Origin: Flavobacterium sp. BFFFF1
GTDB taxonomy: Bacteria; Bacteroidota; Bacteroidia; Flavobacteriales; Flavobacteriaceae
DNA: 64,000 nucleotides
Reading direction: 5' to 3'
Assembly (NCBI RefSeq): GCF_002256285.1
Contig: NZ_NKJE01000001.1
Location: forward strand, 22,386-86,385
Part shown: positions 8,589 through 17,110 of the stretch, in pieces
Numbering within the stretch: the stretch's first letter is position 1
Layout: the number at the start of each line of letters is the position of its first letter
Translations under genes and position numbers: made by a program
Notes under the pieces: generated by a model
The model's input: only the letters and a program-made list of their open reading frames with translations
Database searches by the model: none
What the model was told of the DNA's origin: nothing

Positions 8589-9710
8589 ATGAAATATTAC
8601 ATTATAGCCGGCGAAGCTTCCGGTGATTTACATGGTTCGAACCTGATGAAGGCGCTTTACCGCGAGGATCCTGATGCTGAAATCCGGTTTTGGGGTGGTG
8701 ATTTGATGCAGGAAGCAGGTGGCACTTTGGTAAAACACTACCGCGAACTCGCATTTATGGGTTTCGCCGAGGTTTTGGCGAACATTAAAACCATTTTTTC
8801 CAATATTAAATTCTGCAAGGCCGACATTTCCCAGTTTCAACCTGACGCCCTCATATTCATTGATTACCCTGGTTTTAACATGCGCATTGCGAAATGGGCG
8901 AAACCCCTTGGCATAAAAACATGTTACTATATCTCGCCGCAGATCTGGGCGTGGAAAGAAAACCGCATCAAATCAATCCGTCGCGATGTGGATAAACTGT
9001 ATGTGATCTTACCATTTGAGAAGGAATTTTATGAAACTAAGCATCATTTCCCGGTCACATTCGTAGGGCATCCGTTGATTGATGCGATCCATGACAGGCA
9101 GCAAAAACCGTATGCCGATTTTATTTCCGAAAACCATCTTGAGGACGCGCCGATCATTGCGGTCCTTCCCGGCAGCAGAAAGCAGGAAATCACAAAAATG
9201 CTCGCGGTGATGCTTAGCATTACAGCTGATTTTCCGGGGTACCAATTTGTGATTGCGGGCGCACCCAGCCAGGACTTTTCGTTTTATCAGCCGTTTCTTC
9301 ACCACGCCAACATTAAATTCATTTCAAATAAGACATACGACCTTCTGGGCCATGCCACCGCGGCGATGGTTACGTCAGGAACGGCGACACTGGAAACCGC
9401 ACTATTTAAAGTTCCGGAGGTGGTTTGCTATAAAGGCGGGTGGATTTCTTACCAAATCGCCAAACGGATTATTACGCTTAAATTTATTTCGTTGGTAAAC
9501 CTTATTATGGACGAGGAAGTGGTTACGGAATTAATTCAGGACGAATGCAACGCTAAAAACCTGCGGAGAGAAATGAAAAAGCTTTTGGATGGAAATTACA
9601 GAACCAGGCTGTTAAAGCAGTATGACATCCTTGAAGAAAAGTTGGGAGGCACCGGAGCAAGTGCCAAAACAGCGGAATTAATTGTTAATTTCGTCAGGAA
9701 ATCGATATAA
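8589..9710 (+). CDS. lpxB: Lipid-A-disaccharide synthase LpxB
   Basis: 373 aa from ATG at 8589, chosen because the family begins with MKYYIIAGEASGDLHG; an ATG at 8574 (overlapping the previous stop) and one at 8547 remain open. LpxB (glycosyltransferase family 19) joins UDP-2,3-diacylglucosamine and lipid X to form the tetraacyl disaccharide of lipid A, at the inner membrane. Visible features are the N-terminal GEASGDLHG, FIDYPGFNMRIAKWAK, YYISPQIWAWKENR, FVGHPLIDA, VLPGSRKQEI and TSGTATLE, which belong to substrate and UDP binding in this family. Length is normal. It is the third gene of the surE cluster. Confidence 0.95.
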   Translation: MKYYIIAGEASGDLHGSNLMKALYREDPDAEIRFWGGDLMQEAGGTLVKHYRELAFMGFAEVLANIKTIFSNIKFCKADISQFQPDALIFIDYPGFNMRIAKWAKPLGIKTCYYISPQIWAWKENRIKSIRRDVDKLYVILPFEKEFYETKHHFPVTFVGHPLIDAIHDRQQKPYADFISENHLEDAPIIAVLPGSRKQEITKMLAVMLSITADFPGYQFVIAGAPSQDFSFYQPFLHHANIKFISNKTYDLLGHATAAMVTSGTATLETALFKVPEVVCYKGGWISYQIAKRIITLKFISLVNLIMDEEVVTELIQDECNAKNLRREMKKLLDGNYRTRLLKQYDILEEKLGGTGASAKTAELIVNFVRKSI

Positions 9711-9838
9711 AAACGACCCCTAATCCAAAACCCTTAATACCAATATTTTAAGATGTAATTTTAAAGCGAAAATTGTCGTTCTTTAAAAGTTACGAACAAC
9801 TTTAAGTGTTAAAATATAACTTTTTGGGTAAATTTTGA

Positions 9839-9846
9839 TATCTTTG
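9839..9846 (+). promoter_or_regulatory. Candidate -7 promoter element (TATCTTTG)
   Basis: TATCTTTG matches the Bacteroidota -7 consensus TAnnTTTG exactly. No TTG -33 element sits at the usual 17-23 base spacing. If used, the transcript would have a leader of about 140 bases before the NlpC/P60 gene. Confidence 0.45.
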
Positions 9847-9989
9847 CACCAGAAGCGATACTAAAGCTTCGCCCACAGGCGTTGTCATTATTCTGAATAC
9901 GCTACGCCAAAAAATTCATACCGAATTTTATTTATAAATCTAAATTGTGAAGGCTTTAATGGCCTTACATGAAAAATAAAAAATAAAAT
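9847..9989 (+). other. Leader of the NlpC/P60 gene with short hairpins
   Basis: No ORF is visible here. Small perfect inverted repeats occur in order: GAAGC/GCTTC, then CGCC-CACA-GGCG, then AAGGC/GCCTT shortly before the start codon. Each is only 4-5 bp, so a structured leader is possible but weakly supported. No known riboswitch was recognised. Confidence 0.3.
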
Positions 9990-10682
9990 ATGTCCGTAAC
10001 AAAAAACACTGTTTTCCTTTTAACGCTTTTATTGTGTTTCTCATTTGGCCATGCCCAAATCATAACTTCAAAAAAAGAAGCGATAAAAAAGGGTGTTTAT
10101 GAAAAGCCGGCAGACAAAAAAAATTCCTCGACTACAACTGCGAATACTGATAAGCCAAAGTTGATTGCTTACACTGACACGAAGCCTAAAGAAACCGTAA
10201 AAGAAGTAAAAGCTACCAACAAACCTAAAAAAACAACGGCTGTCATCAACGAAACCAATGACGATGACCTCTTTTTTGAACCTTTGGACAATTATCTTGG
10301 GATGCAGATGGTCAACAATGCGCTGGCATTTGTTGGGGTTAGATACCACGGCGGAGGAACGACTACTGCGGGAATGGATTGTTCCGGAATGGTGACTGCG
10401 GTATTCAATATTTTTGACATTAAATTACCAAGGAGCTCAAACGACATGGCCAAGGTTGGGGAAAAGCTCGACCGGAAAGATGTTCGTACAGGCGACCTGA
10501 TATTTTTCCGTACTAACGGCAAGAGTGTCATCAATCATGTAGGTATGGTCGTTGAAGTCAAAGATGATGAGATAAAATTTGTACACTCTTCCACACAAAG
10601 CGGCGTCATTGTTTCGTCTACCAAAGAGCCCTATTACCAACGAACTTTCGCACAGGTAAACCGCGTAGTCGGAACCCTGTAA
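9990..10682 (+). CDS. NlpC/P60 family cell wall hydrolase (C40 peptidase)
   Basis: 230 aa with a signal peptide ending GHAQ (residue 23). A Lys/Thr-rich linker (about 25-95) is followed by the NlpC/P60 domain (about 105-230). The catalytic cysteine is Cys131 in GMDCSGMV and the histidine is His183 in INHVGMV; His199 in FVHSS is the likely third residue. RTGDLIFF is the usual motif between them. Such enzymes cut the gamma-D-glutamyl-diaminopimelate bond in peptidoglycan stem peptides, outside the inner membrane. It stands alone, with a candidate promoter and leader before it and a structured segment after it. Confidence 0.9.
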   Translation: MSVTKNTVFLLTLLLCFSFGHAQIITSKKEAIKKGVYEKPADKKNSSTTTANTDKPKLIAYTDTKPKETVKEVKATNKPKKTTAVINETNDDDLFFEPLDNYLGMQMVNNALAFVGVRYHGGGTTTAGMDCSGMVTAVFNIFDIKLPRSSNDMAKVGEKLDRKDVRTGDLIFFRTNGKSVINHVGMVVEVKDDEIKFVHSSTQSGVIVSSTKEPYYQRTFAQVNRVVGTL

Positions 10683-10733
10683 TCTTCACCACCCGTTTTT
10701 TAACATTTTTTCCGAAATCTCCGTAAAGTTAGC

Positions 10734-10841
10734 ACTACGGATGGCAGTACTTTTACATCATGACCTAAAGGCCGGATGTAAATCAACTATATGCCACGTA
10801 GTATACAATTAATTATCACTTCTCATGTGCCGGCCTTTTTT
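10734..10841 (+). ncRNA. Candidate structured RNA with possible pseudoknot and terminator
   Basis: Nested complementary segments are ACTACG (10734-10739) with CGTAGT (10797-10802), GGCA (10743-10746) with TGCC (10792-10795), and TTTACATC (10752-10759) with GATGTAAA (10775-10782). The apical loop holds AAAGGCCG, which is complementary to CGGCCTTT just downstream (full match AAAGGCCGG 10767-10775 with CCGGCCTTT 10830-10838), followed by a T run to 10841. The loop can therefore pair outside the hairpin, as an H-type pseudoknot or as a switch between a hairpin and a terminator. It could be a small RNA, the end of the NlpC/P60 transcript, or a control element for comEC. No known RNA family was recognised. 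Confidence 0.5.
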
Positions 10842-10906
10842 GGTTTGTTTGGGTTATCTTGCAGGTTAAGCAGAAGGGGTATTAGGGGCCCCTTCTCTTA
10901 ATCAGT

Positions 10907-12943
10907 ATGAAAGCGCTTCAATTCCCTCTCTCCCGAATCACCTTATTTTTTGTCGTTGGGATTATTATCAACGCAAACGTCAACTTCTCGTTTCTGACTA
11001 CAATTTGCCTTACGATAGTTTGTTTGATTATTGCTGTCATGGGGTGGATAACTGCAAAACAACACCTTCGCAGTAACCTTTTCTTCGGAGTAATCATTGC
11101 CATTTTATCGGTTTGCTGTGGTGCCTTCACGTTAACCGCTCACAACGACTATCTACATCAAGACCATTATAAATATCTGGTTGGACCAAAAAACCAGATG
11201 CATTTACTGCGCGTTACCGTAACTGAAAAATTAAAAACCACTGCGACTAAACAAAGGTACATTGCTAACGTTAATTCTTTTGACGGAAAAAGCTGTATCG
11301 GGAAAATACTATTGAATATAGACCGGAAAACCCCAATCATGGGAAAGCTTCCTATCGGTTCTGTGATTATGGTAACCGGCAGGATCACGCCACACGCTCC
11401 GACCTATAACCCGGCACAGTTCGACTACGGGAAATACCTCGACAACAAACGGGTTGCCGCCCAGCTGGAGCTCAACGGTGCATCGGTGCACATCATAGGC
11501 ACGAACAAAAATATGTATTACTATGCCGCTGCGATCAGGGAACGCATTATTTCAAACTTGCAAAAAAGCCATTTCGGGGAGAAAGAACTTGCCGTAATCG
11601 CCGCTTTAATTTTGGGACAGCAGCAGGAAATCGCACCTGAAATTATCAAGGATTATCAGTACGCGGGGGCTGTGCATGTGCTTTCTGTTTCAGGCTTGCA
11701 TGTGGGCTATCTGATGTTGTTCGTCAACTTTGTGCTTTCCAGACTGCCCAAGACCAAAAAGGCGAACTTAATTCGCGTAACAACTGTATTGATTGCGTTA
11801 TGGACCTTCACATTTATCGCCGGACTTTCGCCGTCGGTTATCAGGTCTGCGACGATGTTTTCATTCGTGGCTGTTGGGATGTACCTGAAACGTGAAACTT
11901 ATATATTCCACACACTCCTGGCATCGATGCTATCAATACTGATTGTCTCTCCTCATTTTTTATTCGACGTCGGCTTTCAATTAAGCTATACCTCCCTGTT
12001 CTATATCTTATGGCTGGAACCATATCTATCAGGATTGTGGAAGCCAAAATCAAGGGCCATAAAATACGTTCGTGATATTATGACCGTTTCCGTCGCAGCA
12101 CAGATTGGCGCGTTGCCGCTTAGTATCTATTACTTCCACCAGTTTCCTGGCTTGTTCTTTATCACCAATTTGATTATACTTCCAGGACTAGGGGTTATTA
12201 TGGCGTTCGGTGTGACTACAATGCTATTGGCAGCTGTCGGATTTGTACCACATTTCCCATCGAAAACACTGGAGTGGATGGTATGGGCACTGAACAAGAC
12301 CATTGGGTGGATTGCGTCTTTTGAAACGTTTATTATCAAAGACATTCCTTTGAACCTACTCATGATGGCCGGGCTGTATTTATTCATTGTATGTCTGTTT
12401 TTGTATCTCATGACGCGCGTTTACAACCGGGCCATACTAATGTTAACATCGCTGGTAACTTTACAATGCATTTTCATTGGAACACACTGGCGTATGCAAT
12501 CTGAACAGGAGCTCACCGTGTTCCGTTGTAGAAAAAGCAGCCTGATTTGCATCCGTAAAGGTGAAACCATCATACCGTTCAGTAATGACAGTACTTTAAA
12601 ACGAATCGATGAGATCAGAGAATTAAATCCGTACCGAATTTCGAAATTCAGCATTGTTGCTGAAAGGCAGTCCATTCCAAACTTTCTATTCTATAATGGT
12701 CGAAAAATTTATATCATGGACAGTTCCGGAATTTACCCGAGCAATTTGAAACCAGAGGTATTGCTATTGACATCTTCTCCAAAGGTCAATTTGGAAAGGA
12801 TCCTGAGTATCCATAAGCCTCAAATAATCGTTGCAGATGCATCCAACTATAAAAGTTACGTCAAACTGTGGGGACAAACCTGCTATAAACAAAAAATCCC
12901 TTTTCATGCCGTGGCTGAAAAGGGATATTTTCAAATTCGATAA
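10907..12943 (+). CDS. comEC: ComEC/Rec2 family competence channel protein
   Basis: 678 aa. ComEC is the inner-membrane channel through which single-stranded DNA enters during natural transformation. Two N-terminal membrane helices are followed by an OB-fold-like DUF4131 region (about 100-200, with HAPTYNPAQFDYGKYL). The multi-helix Competence domain (about 220-480) contains the family motif YQYAGAVHVLSVSGLHVGYL. The C-terminal part (about 520-678) sits where a metallo-beta-lactamase domain is found in longer ComEC proteins, but no HxHxDH metal motif is visible, so that domain looks degenerate or inactive. It is preceded by the structured segment at 10734-10841 and converges on the thioredoxin gene 2 bases away. 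Confidence 0.92.
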   Translation: MKALQFPLSRITLFFVVGIIINANVNFSFLTTICLTIVCLIIAVMGWITAKQHLRSNLFFGVIIAILSVCCGAFTLTAHNDYLHQDHYKYLVGPKNQMHLLRVTVTEKLKTTATKQRYIANVNSFDGKSCIGKILLNIDRKTPIMGKLPIGSVIMVTGRITPHAPTYNPAQFDYGKYLDNKRVAAQLELNGASVHIIGTNKNMYYYAAAIRERIISNLQKSHFGEKELAVIAALILGQQQEIAPEIIKDYQYAGAVHVLSVSGLHVGYLMLFVNFVLSRLPKTKKANLIRVTTVLIALWTFTFIAGLSPSVIRSATMFSFVAVGMYLKRETYIFHTLLASMLSILIVSPHFLFDVGFQLSYTSLFYILWLEPYLSGLWKPKSRAIKYVRDIMTVSVAAQIGALPLSIYYFHQFPGLFFITNLIILPGLGVIMAFGVTTMLLAAVGFVPHFPSKTLEWMVWALNKTIGWIASFETFIIKDIPLNLLMMAGLYLFIVCLFLYLMTRVYNRAILMLTSLVTLQCIFIGTHWRMQSEQELTVFRCRKSSLICIRKGETIIPFSNDSTLKRIDEIRELNPYRISKFSIVAERQSIPNFLFYNGRKIYIMDSSGIYPSNLKPEVLLLTSSPKVNLERILSIHKPQIIVADASNYKSYVKLWGQTCYKQKIPFHAVAEKGYFQIR

Positions 12944-12945
12944 TG

Positions 12946-13404
12946 TTATTTTTTAAGAATCACATTGGTTTGCTTGATCCATTCCTGGGCACCACCATAA
13001 ACATAGCCGATACTGCCTAATCGTTCAAAAGCAAACTGCTCATTGTTTTTAGAAGGCGTTACCAGCCAGACAGTGGGATAGCCGCGAATGGCAAACATTT
13101 GTCCCAAGTCATTATTTTGCTTGGCGAGTTCGGGTTCAAGCTGTTTGCGTTTCGGAAAATCGAGCTCCACAAGGATCACATTTTCATTCGCCCATTTTGC
13201 GAAATCAGCGGTTTTGAATACTTCTTTCTGTAACTTGTTACACCAGCCGCACCAATCACTACCGGTGAAAAACATCATCAATGGCTTTTTCGTCTTTATT
13301 GAAAGCTCTGAGGCCTCTTTAACATCTGTATACCATTTTAAATCCTGGGATCTGGCAGCAAGTGCAAACAGCACCATTACTGTCAGAATAATACTTTTTT
13401 TCAT
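12946..13404 (-). CDS. Thioredoxin family protein, exported (CGWC)
   Basis: 152 aa with a signal peptide ending AARSQ (residue 20). The thioredoxin-like domain covers the rest, with the redox pair Cys52/Cys55 in SDWCGWCNK and the cis-proline in RGYPTVW. It resembles the DUF255/thioredoxin_7 group. The predicted place is the periplasm, where it would reduce or exchange disulfides of client proteins. It is the last gene of the peptidase-transporter operon, 12 bases after a second thioredoxin paralogue that has CGEC instead. The partner protein is unknown. Confidence 0.88.
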   Translation of the reverse strand: MKKSIILTVMVLFALAARSQDLKWYTDVKEASELSIKTKKPLMMFFTGSDWCGWCNKLQKEVFKTADFAKWANENVILVELDFPKRKQLEPELAKQNNDLGQMFAIRGYPTVWLVTPSKNNEQFAFERLGSIGYVYGGAQEWIKQTNVILKK

Positions 13405-13416
13405 TCAAACTAAATT

Positions 13417-13875
13417 TTAGAGTTCTGGTAATAATTGGGCTGCCGTGCGGAATCCGGTAAATGTATTGGAAACTTCTCCCTGCCCTTCTAAAATCACAAT
13501 CGTTGGATAGGAATCAATTTTGAGCAGCTTCACGAAATCGTGGGTAGCATTTTTCGCCTTGGCCTTCTTTGTTGCATCAAACTCGGGGTTGGTATATTTT
13601 TTCCCCTTATACGTCACTTCAGCATTTGACTCGGCATTGAATTTTACCGCATAATAGTTTTCGGAAATAAACGCCGCGAGCTTCTTATCCTTAAATGTTT
13701 TCTTGTCCATCTTTTTACATTCGCCACACCAATTGGTGTACACCTCCATAAAAATTGGTTTTGGATTCGACTTTTGCGCGGTGAGGGCCTCATCGAGTGT
13801 CATCCATTTAATATCCTGTGCATTTGCTGAAGCAAAAAGTGCAATTGTAAAAAGAGTTAGCATTAATTTTTTCAT
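13417..13875 (-). CDS. Thioredoxin family protein, exported (CGEC)
   Basis: 152 aa with a signal peptide ending ANAQ (residue 20). The active-site pair is Cys50/Cys53 in TNWCGECKK, and the cis-proline is in DSYPTIVI. A short Lys/Ala-rich insert (KKAKAKNATHDFVKLL) lies before the cis-proline. It has the same length as the next gene and is probably an old duplicate of it, although identity is modest. It starts 8 bases after the POT transporter stop, which makes co-transcription likely. The predicted location is the periplasm; the client protein is unknown. Confidence 0.88.
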   Translation of the reverse strand: MKKLMLTLFTIALFASANAQDIKWMTLDEALTAQKSNPKPIFMEVYTNWCGECKKMDKKTFKDKKLAAFISENYYAVKFNAESNAEVTYKGKKYTNPEFDATKKAKAKNATHDFVKLLKIDSYPTIVILEGQGEVSNTFTGFRTAAQLLPEL

Positions 13876-13883
13876 AGTTGTAT

Positions 13884-15401
13884 CTATTTAACCCCCTGCA
13901 TGAGTTTTTTAATTAAAGGAGATATTGCAATCATAACGACGCCCGCAATCAGCGCATAAAGTGCCAATTGTTGGTATCCATCCGCGTATACGATGAGTTT
14001 TTGTGCATTAGTTGATTCCTCAGAAGCCTCAGCGATATTAGCACCAAGGATTCCAGCAAAATATTGCCCATAAGCGCTGGCAAGAAACCACATTCCCATA
14101 ACAACAGCCTGCGTTTTTTGTGGAGATAACTTTGTCATCGCCGACATCCCAATGGGGGAAAGGCAGAGCTCTCCAAAAGTAATCACGAACCATCCAAATG
14201 TAAATAGCCCAAGTGAAGTCCGTCCATTTAAATCGGCGAAGAATTTTGTATAATAAAAAATCCAAAATCCTCCAGCAAGGAACAAGAATCCTAATCCAAA
14301 CTTGACTATAGTGTTGGGCTCAATTTTTCTTTTAGCCATCCATAACCAGACCAATCCTACTAGGGCAGCAAATGCTATTACGAAAAAAGAATTGGCGGCA
14401 TTATTCACCCCATTAGGGCTTAATGTAATGCCCAATACTTCGTTATTCAAATTATTTGCAGCAAACAAACTCAGTGAACCGCCGCTTTGCTCAAAAAATG
14501 CCCAGAAAAAAATGGAAAAAATGATGAATACCAATGCTGCCATCAGTTTCTTATTTTCTACCACGGAAAAGTTACGCATCTCATAAAACAGGTACAAAAT
14601 TGAAGCAGGGCCAATAATATACATAAACCATTTTGTGTACTCTGTGTTTTCGACCATCATAATGATGGCAGGGACGATAGCCAATGAACCGATGAATGTA
14701 AGCATTTCATACAGTTTCTTCTTAGAAGTATCGATATTCAGTAATGGCGACAAACCGATACTTCCGAGACTCTTTTGCGTTTGTGTAAAGGTTAACAAAC
14801 TGATAATCATTACCACCGCAGCGAAGCCAAAACCGACGTTCCACCTTAAATGTTCCGGAACAAGCGACTTCCACATCGAACCTTCAGCGACCGCAATGCA
14901 CAGATAACCACCAATCAAAGCACCGAGGTTTACACCCATGTAAAAGAAAGAAAATCCAGCATCCCTCCTCGGATCATTGTCACGATATAGCTGCCCTACC
15001 ATCGACGAAATATTTGGTTTAAAAAAGCCTGTCCCCACGATGGTAAAGCCAATTCCTATGAAAAAGAAATTCTTCGGATCAATCGACAGTATGATGCTGC
15101 CGACAATCATCAAAATTCCGCCCCAAAAAAGTGATTTCCTTAATCCCAGGATCTTATCCGCGAACAATCCTCCAATAAATGTAAAAGCGTAAACCCAAGC
15201 TTGGGTGGCTCCGTATTGCAGGTTGGCGACTTTCTCGTCCATACCAAGATGCCCCACCATAAACACAACCAACATCCCGCGCATGCCATAAAAGCAAAAA
15301 CGCTCCCACATTTCGCTGAAAAATAGGTACCACAACTGCTTAGGGTATTTCCCTTTGAAGCTTTGGATTTCTTCGATATCTGAATAAGGAACCTGCTCCA
15401 T
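13884..15401 (-). CDS. POT/PTR2 family proton-dependent peptide transporter
   Basis: 505 aa with about 12-14 membrane helices. POT proteins import di- and tripeptides with protons across the inner membrane. The proton-coupling motif is seen at the N-terminus as SEMWERFCFYGMRGML (ExxERFxYY type), followed by GGLFADKILGLRKSLFWGG and the PTR2 signature region GFFKPNISSMVGQLY plus FFYMGVNLGALIGG. It starts 1 base after the stop of a second POT gene and is a paralogue of it. The pair follows a dipeptidyl-peptidase gene that would supply dipeptides. Confidence 0.93.
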   Translation of the reverse strand: MEQVPYSDIEEIQSFKGKYPKQLWYLFFSEMWERFCFYGMRGMLVVFMVGHLGMDEKVANLQYGATQAWVYAFTFIGGLFADKILGLRKSLFWGGILMIVGSIILSIDPKNFFFIGIGFTIVGTGFFKPNISSMVGQLYRDNDPRRDAGFSFFYMGVNLGALIGGYLCIAVAEGSMWKSLVPEHLRWNVGFGFAAVVMIISLLTFTQTQKSLGSIGLSPLLNIDTSKKKLYEMLTFIGSLAIVPAIIMMVENTEYTKWFMYIIGPASILYLFYEMRNFSVVENKKLMAALVFIIFSIFFWAFFEQSGGSLSLFAANNLNNEVLGITLSPNGVNNAANSFFVIAFAALVGLVWLWMAKRKIEPNTIVKFGLGFLFLAGGFWIFYYTKFFADLNGRTSLGLFTFGWFVITFGELCLSPIGMSAMTKLSPQKTQAVVMGMWFLASAYGQYFAGILGANIAEASEESTNAQKLIVYADGYQQLALYALIAGVVMIAISPLIKKLMQGVK

Positions 15402-15402
15402 A

Positions 15403-17079
15403 TTAGCGTACGCCGTGCATCATTTTCTTAAGTACTGGTGTAAGCAGGAAAAGAATCACTGCCGCAAGTCCTGTAAGTGCAACAAACACCATGAAAAATT
15501 CAAATAAGTTGTGGATTTCGAAACCGGCAAATACTGGGTTGTGATCACTGATTTGATTGTCTGCCAATAGTTTTGCCTGTTCAGCAGTCAGCGTGATTTT
15601 CTTGTCAAGTACATCCTGCAAGTTAATGCCAAGTTCTTTCGCTTTGTTAAATTTATCGCCTGTAGACGGCAAAATCGATCCTAATGTTCCTGCCAGCGCA
15701 TATCCAGATGCATTTGATAAGAAAAACACACCGTAAAGCAACGAAGAAAATCGTTTTGGAGACAGTTTACCTACCAAAGAAAGTCCAATTGGCGACAGGC
15801 ATAATTCGGCACATGTTTGAATCAGGTATAATAAAATCAACCATTTGATTGCTAAAAGTCCATCATTCCCTAAATCCTTTACATTGTGGGCAATAATAAA
15901 ATAACTGATCGCTATTAACGCAAGACCGAATGATTGTTTCATCGGCGAAATAGGCTCTCTTCCTTTACTTCTCAAATAATCCCAAAGCATGCTGAATGGG
16001 ACCGCAAAAGCAACAACAAAAAGTCCGTTAAAGATTTGAACCATCGACGGTGGCATATTCCACCCAAAGAAGTTACGGTCGGTCTGGTTATCTGCAATAA
16101 AGGTGAGTGAAGATCCCGCCTGCTCAAAGGCTGCCCAAAAGAAGATCACGAAAAAGGCTACGATGTAAATTACAAAAATCCGATCACGTTCCACTTTCGT
16201 TAGGGAAGTATCTGAAATAATCAAGCCTGCCAGGGTGAGTCCACTCGAGTAAATTAGGGTATAAATCAGGTTTTGGCCGCCAACGAAATGTATCAGTGCA
16301 CCCAATCCAAGAAAAGCAAACACTGCAATAATTAAAGATTTCTGAGAAAATACCGCTTTTTGTGATTCTCCTTCCTCAAAATCTGATGCATCATTCTTTG
16401 ATGGCAATCCTCCCAAAGGCCTTCCTTCCGGCGTCACCACATATTTGTTTTTAAGCACATAAAAAACCGCTGTTCCGATCAACATCGCTATCGACGCTGC
16501 CAAAAATCCCCATTTGAACGCATGGATGTCACGAATTCCGCCAGCATCTTTTACGTCACCAATAATTGGGCAGATCAATTGGCCAAGAAATGCACCAAGG
16601 TTGATTCCCATGTAGAAAATGGTAAACGCGGTATCGAGCTTGCTTTTTTCCTGTTTTGGATACAGGCTACCCACCATACTGGAAATATTTGGTTTGAAAA
16701 ATCCATTCCCAAAAATGATAATCCCAAGTGCCAACCACATCAGATTGTTGGCGAGCCCAATGTTAGTGCCAAAAATACTGGCGCTTCCAAAAAGCAACAA
16801 TTGGCCTACAGCCATCATCAAGCCCCCAAGCAGGATACAATTCCTGTTTCCAAAAAAACGATCAGCAATAAAGCCACCCAACATCGGCGTGAGATAGCAA
16901 AGACCAAGGAATCCACCATAAATTAATGAGGCATCCTCTTCTTTCATCATCAGAGAATTGACAAGGAATAATGTCAGGATGGCTCTCATTCCATAGAAAT
17001 TGAACCTTTCCCACATCTCAGTCCCGAATAATACCCAAAGACCTTTTGGATGTCCCGTTTTTACAGCTATTTCACTCAT
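15403..17079 (-). CDS. POT/PTR2 family proton-dependent peptide transporter
   Basis: 558 aa with about 12-14 membrane helices. The N-terminus has TEMWERFNFYGMRAIL (ExxERFxYY motif) and GGFIADRFFGNRNCILLGG; the PTR2 signature lies in GNGFFKPNISSMVGSLY and IFYMGINLGAFLGQ. It is about 50 residues longer than the next POT paralogue because of a charged inter-helix loop near residue 225 and an extra loop near residues 470-500. It is the second gene of the operon, 31 bases after the DPP4-like peptidase, which cuts dipeptides from larger peptides. Two transporters with different loops suggest different peptide preference, which is inference. Confidence 0.93.
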   Translation of the reverse strand: MSEIAVKTGHPKGLWVLFGTEMWERFNFYGMRAILTLFLVNSLMMKEEDASLIYGGFLGLCYLTPMLGGFIADRFFGNRNCILLGGLMMAVGQLLLFGSASIFGTNIGLANNLMWLALGIIIFGNGFFKPNISSMVGSLYPKQEKSKLDTAFTIFYMGINLGAFLGQLICPIIGDVKDAGGIRDIHAFKWGFLAASIAMLIGTAVFYVLKNKYVVTPEGRPLGGLPSKNDASDFEEGESQKAVFSQKSLIIAVFAFLGLGALIHFVGGQNLIYTLIYSSGLTLAGLIISDTSLTKVERDRIFVIYIVAFFVIFFWAAFEQAGSSLTFIADNQTDRNFFGWNMPPSMVQIFNGLFVVAFAVPFSMLWDYLRSKGREPISPMKQSFGLALIAISYFIIAHNVKDLGNDGLLAIKWLILLYLIQTCAELCLSPIGLSLVGKLSPKRFSSLLYGVFFLSNASGYALAGTLGSILPSTGDKFNKAKELGINLQDVLDKKITLTAEQAKLLADNQISDHNPVFAGFEIHNLFEFFMVFVALTGLAAVILFLLTPVLKKMMHGVR

Positions 17080-17110
17080 ACTTTCTAATTTTTATTTTTG
17101 GTTGGTTAAA

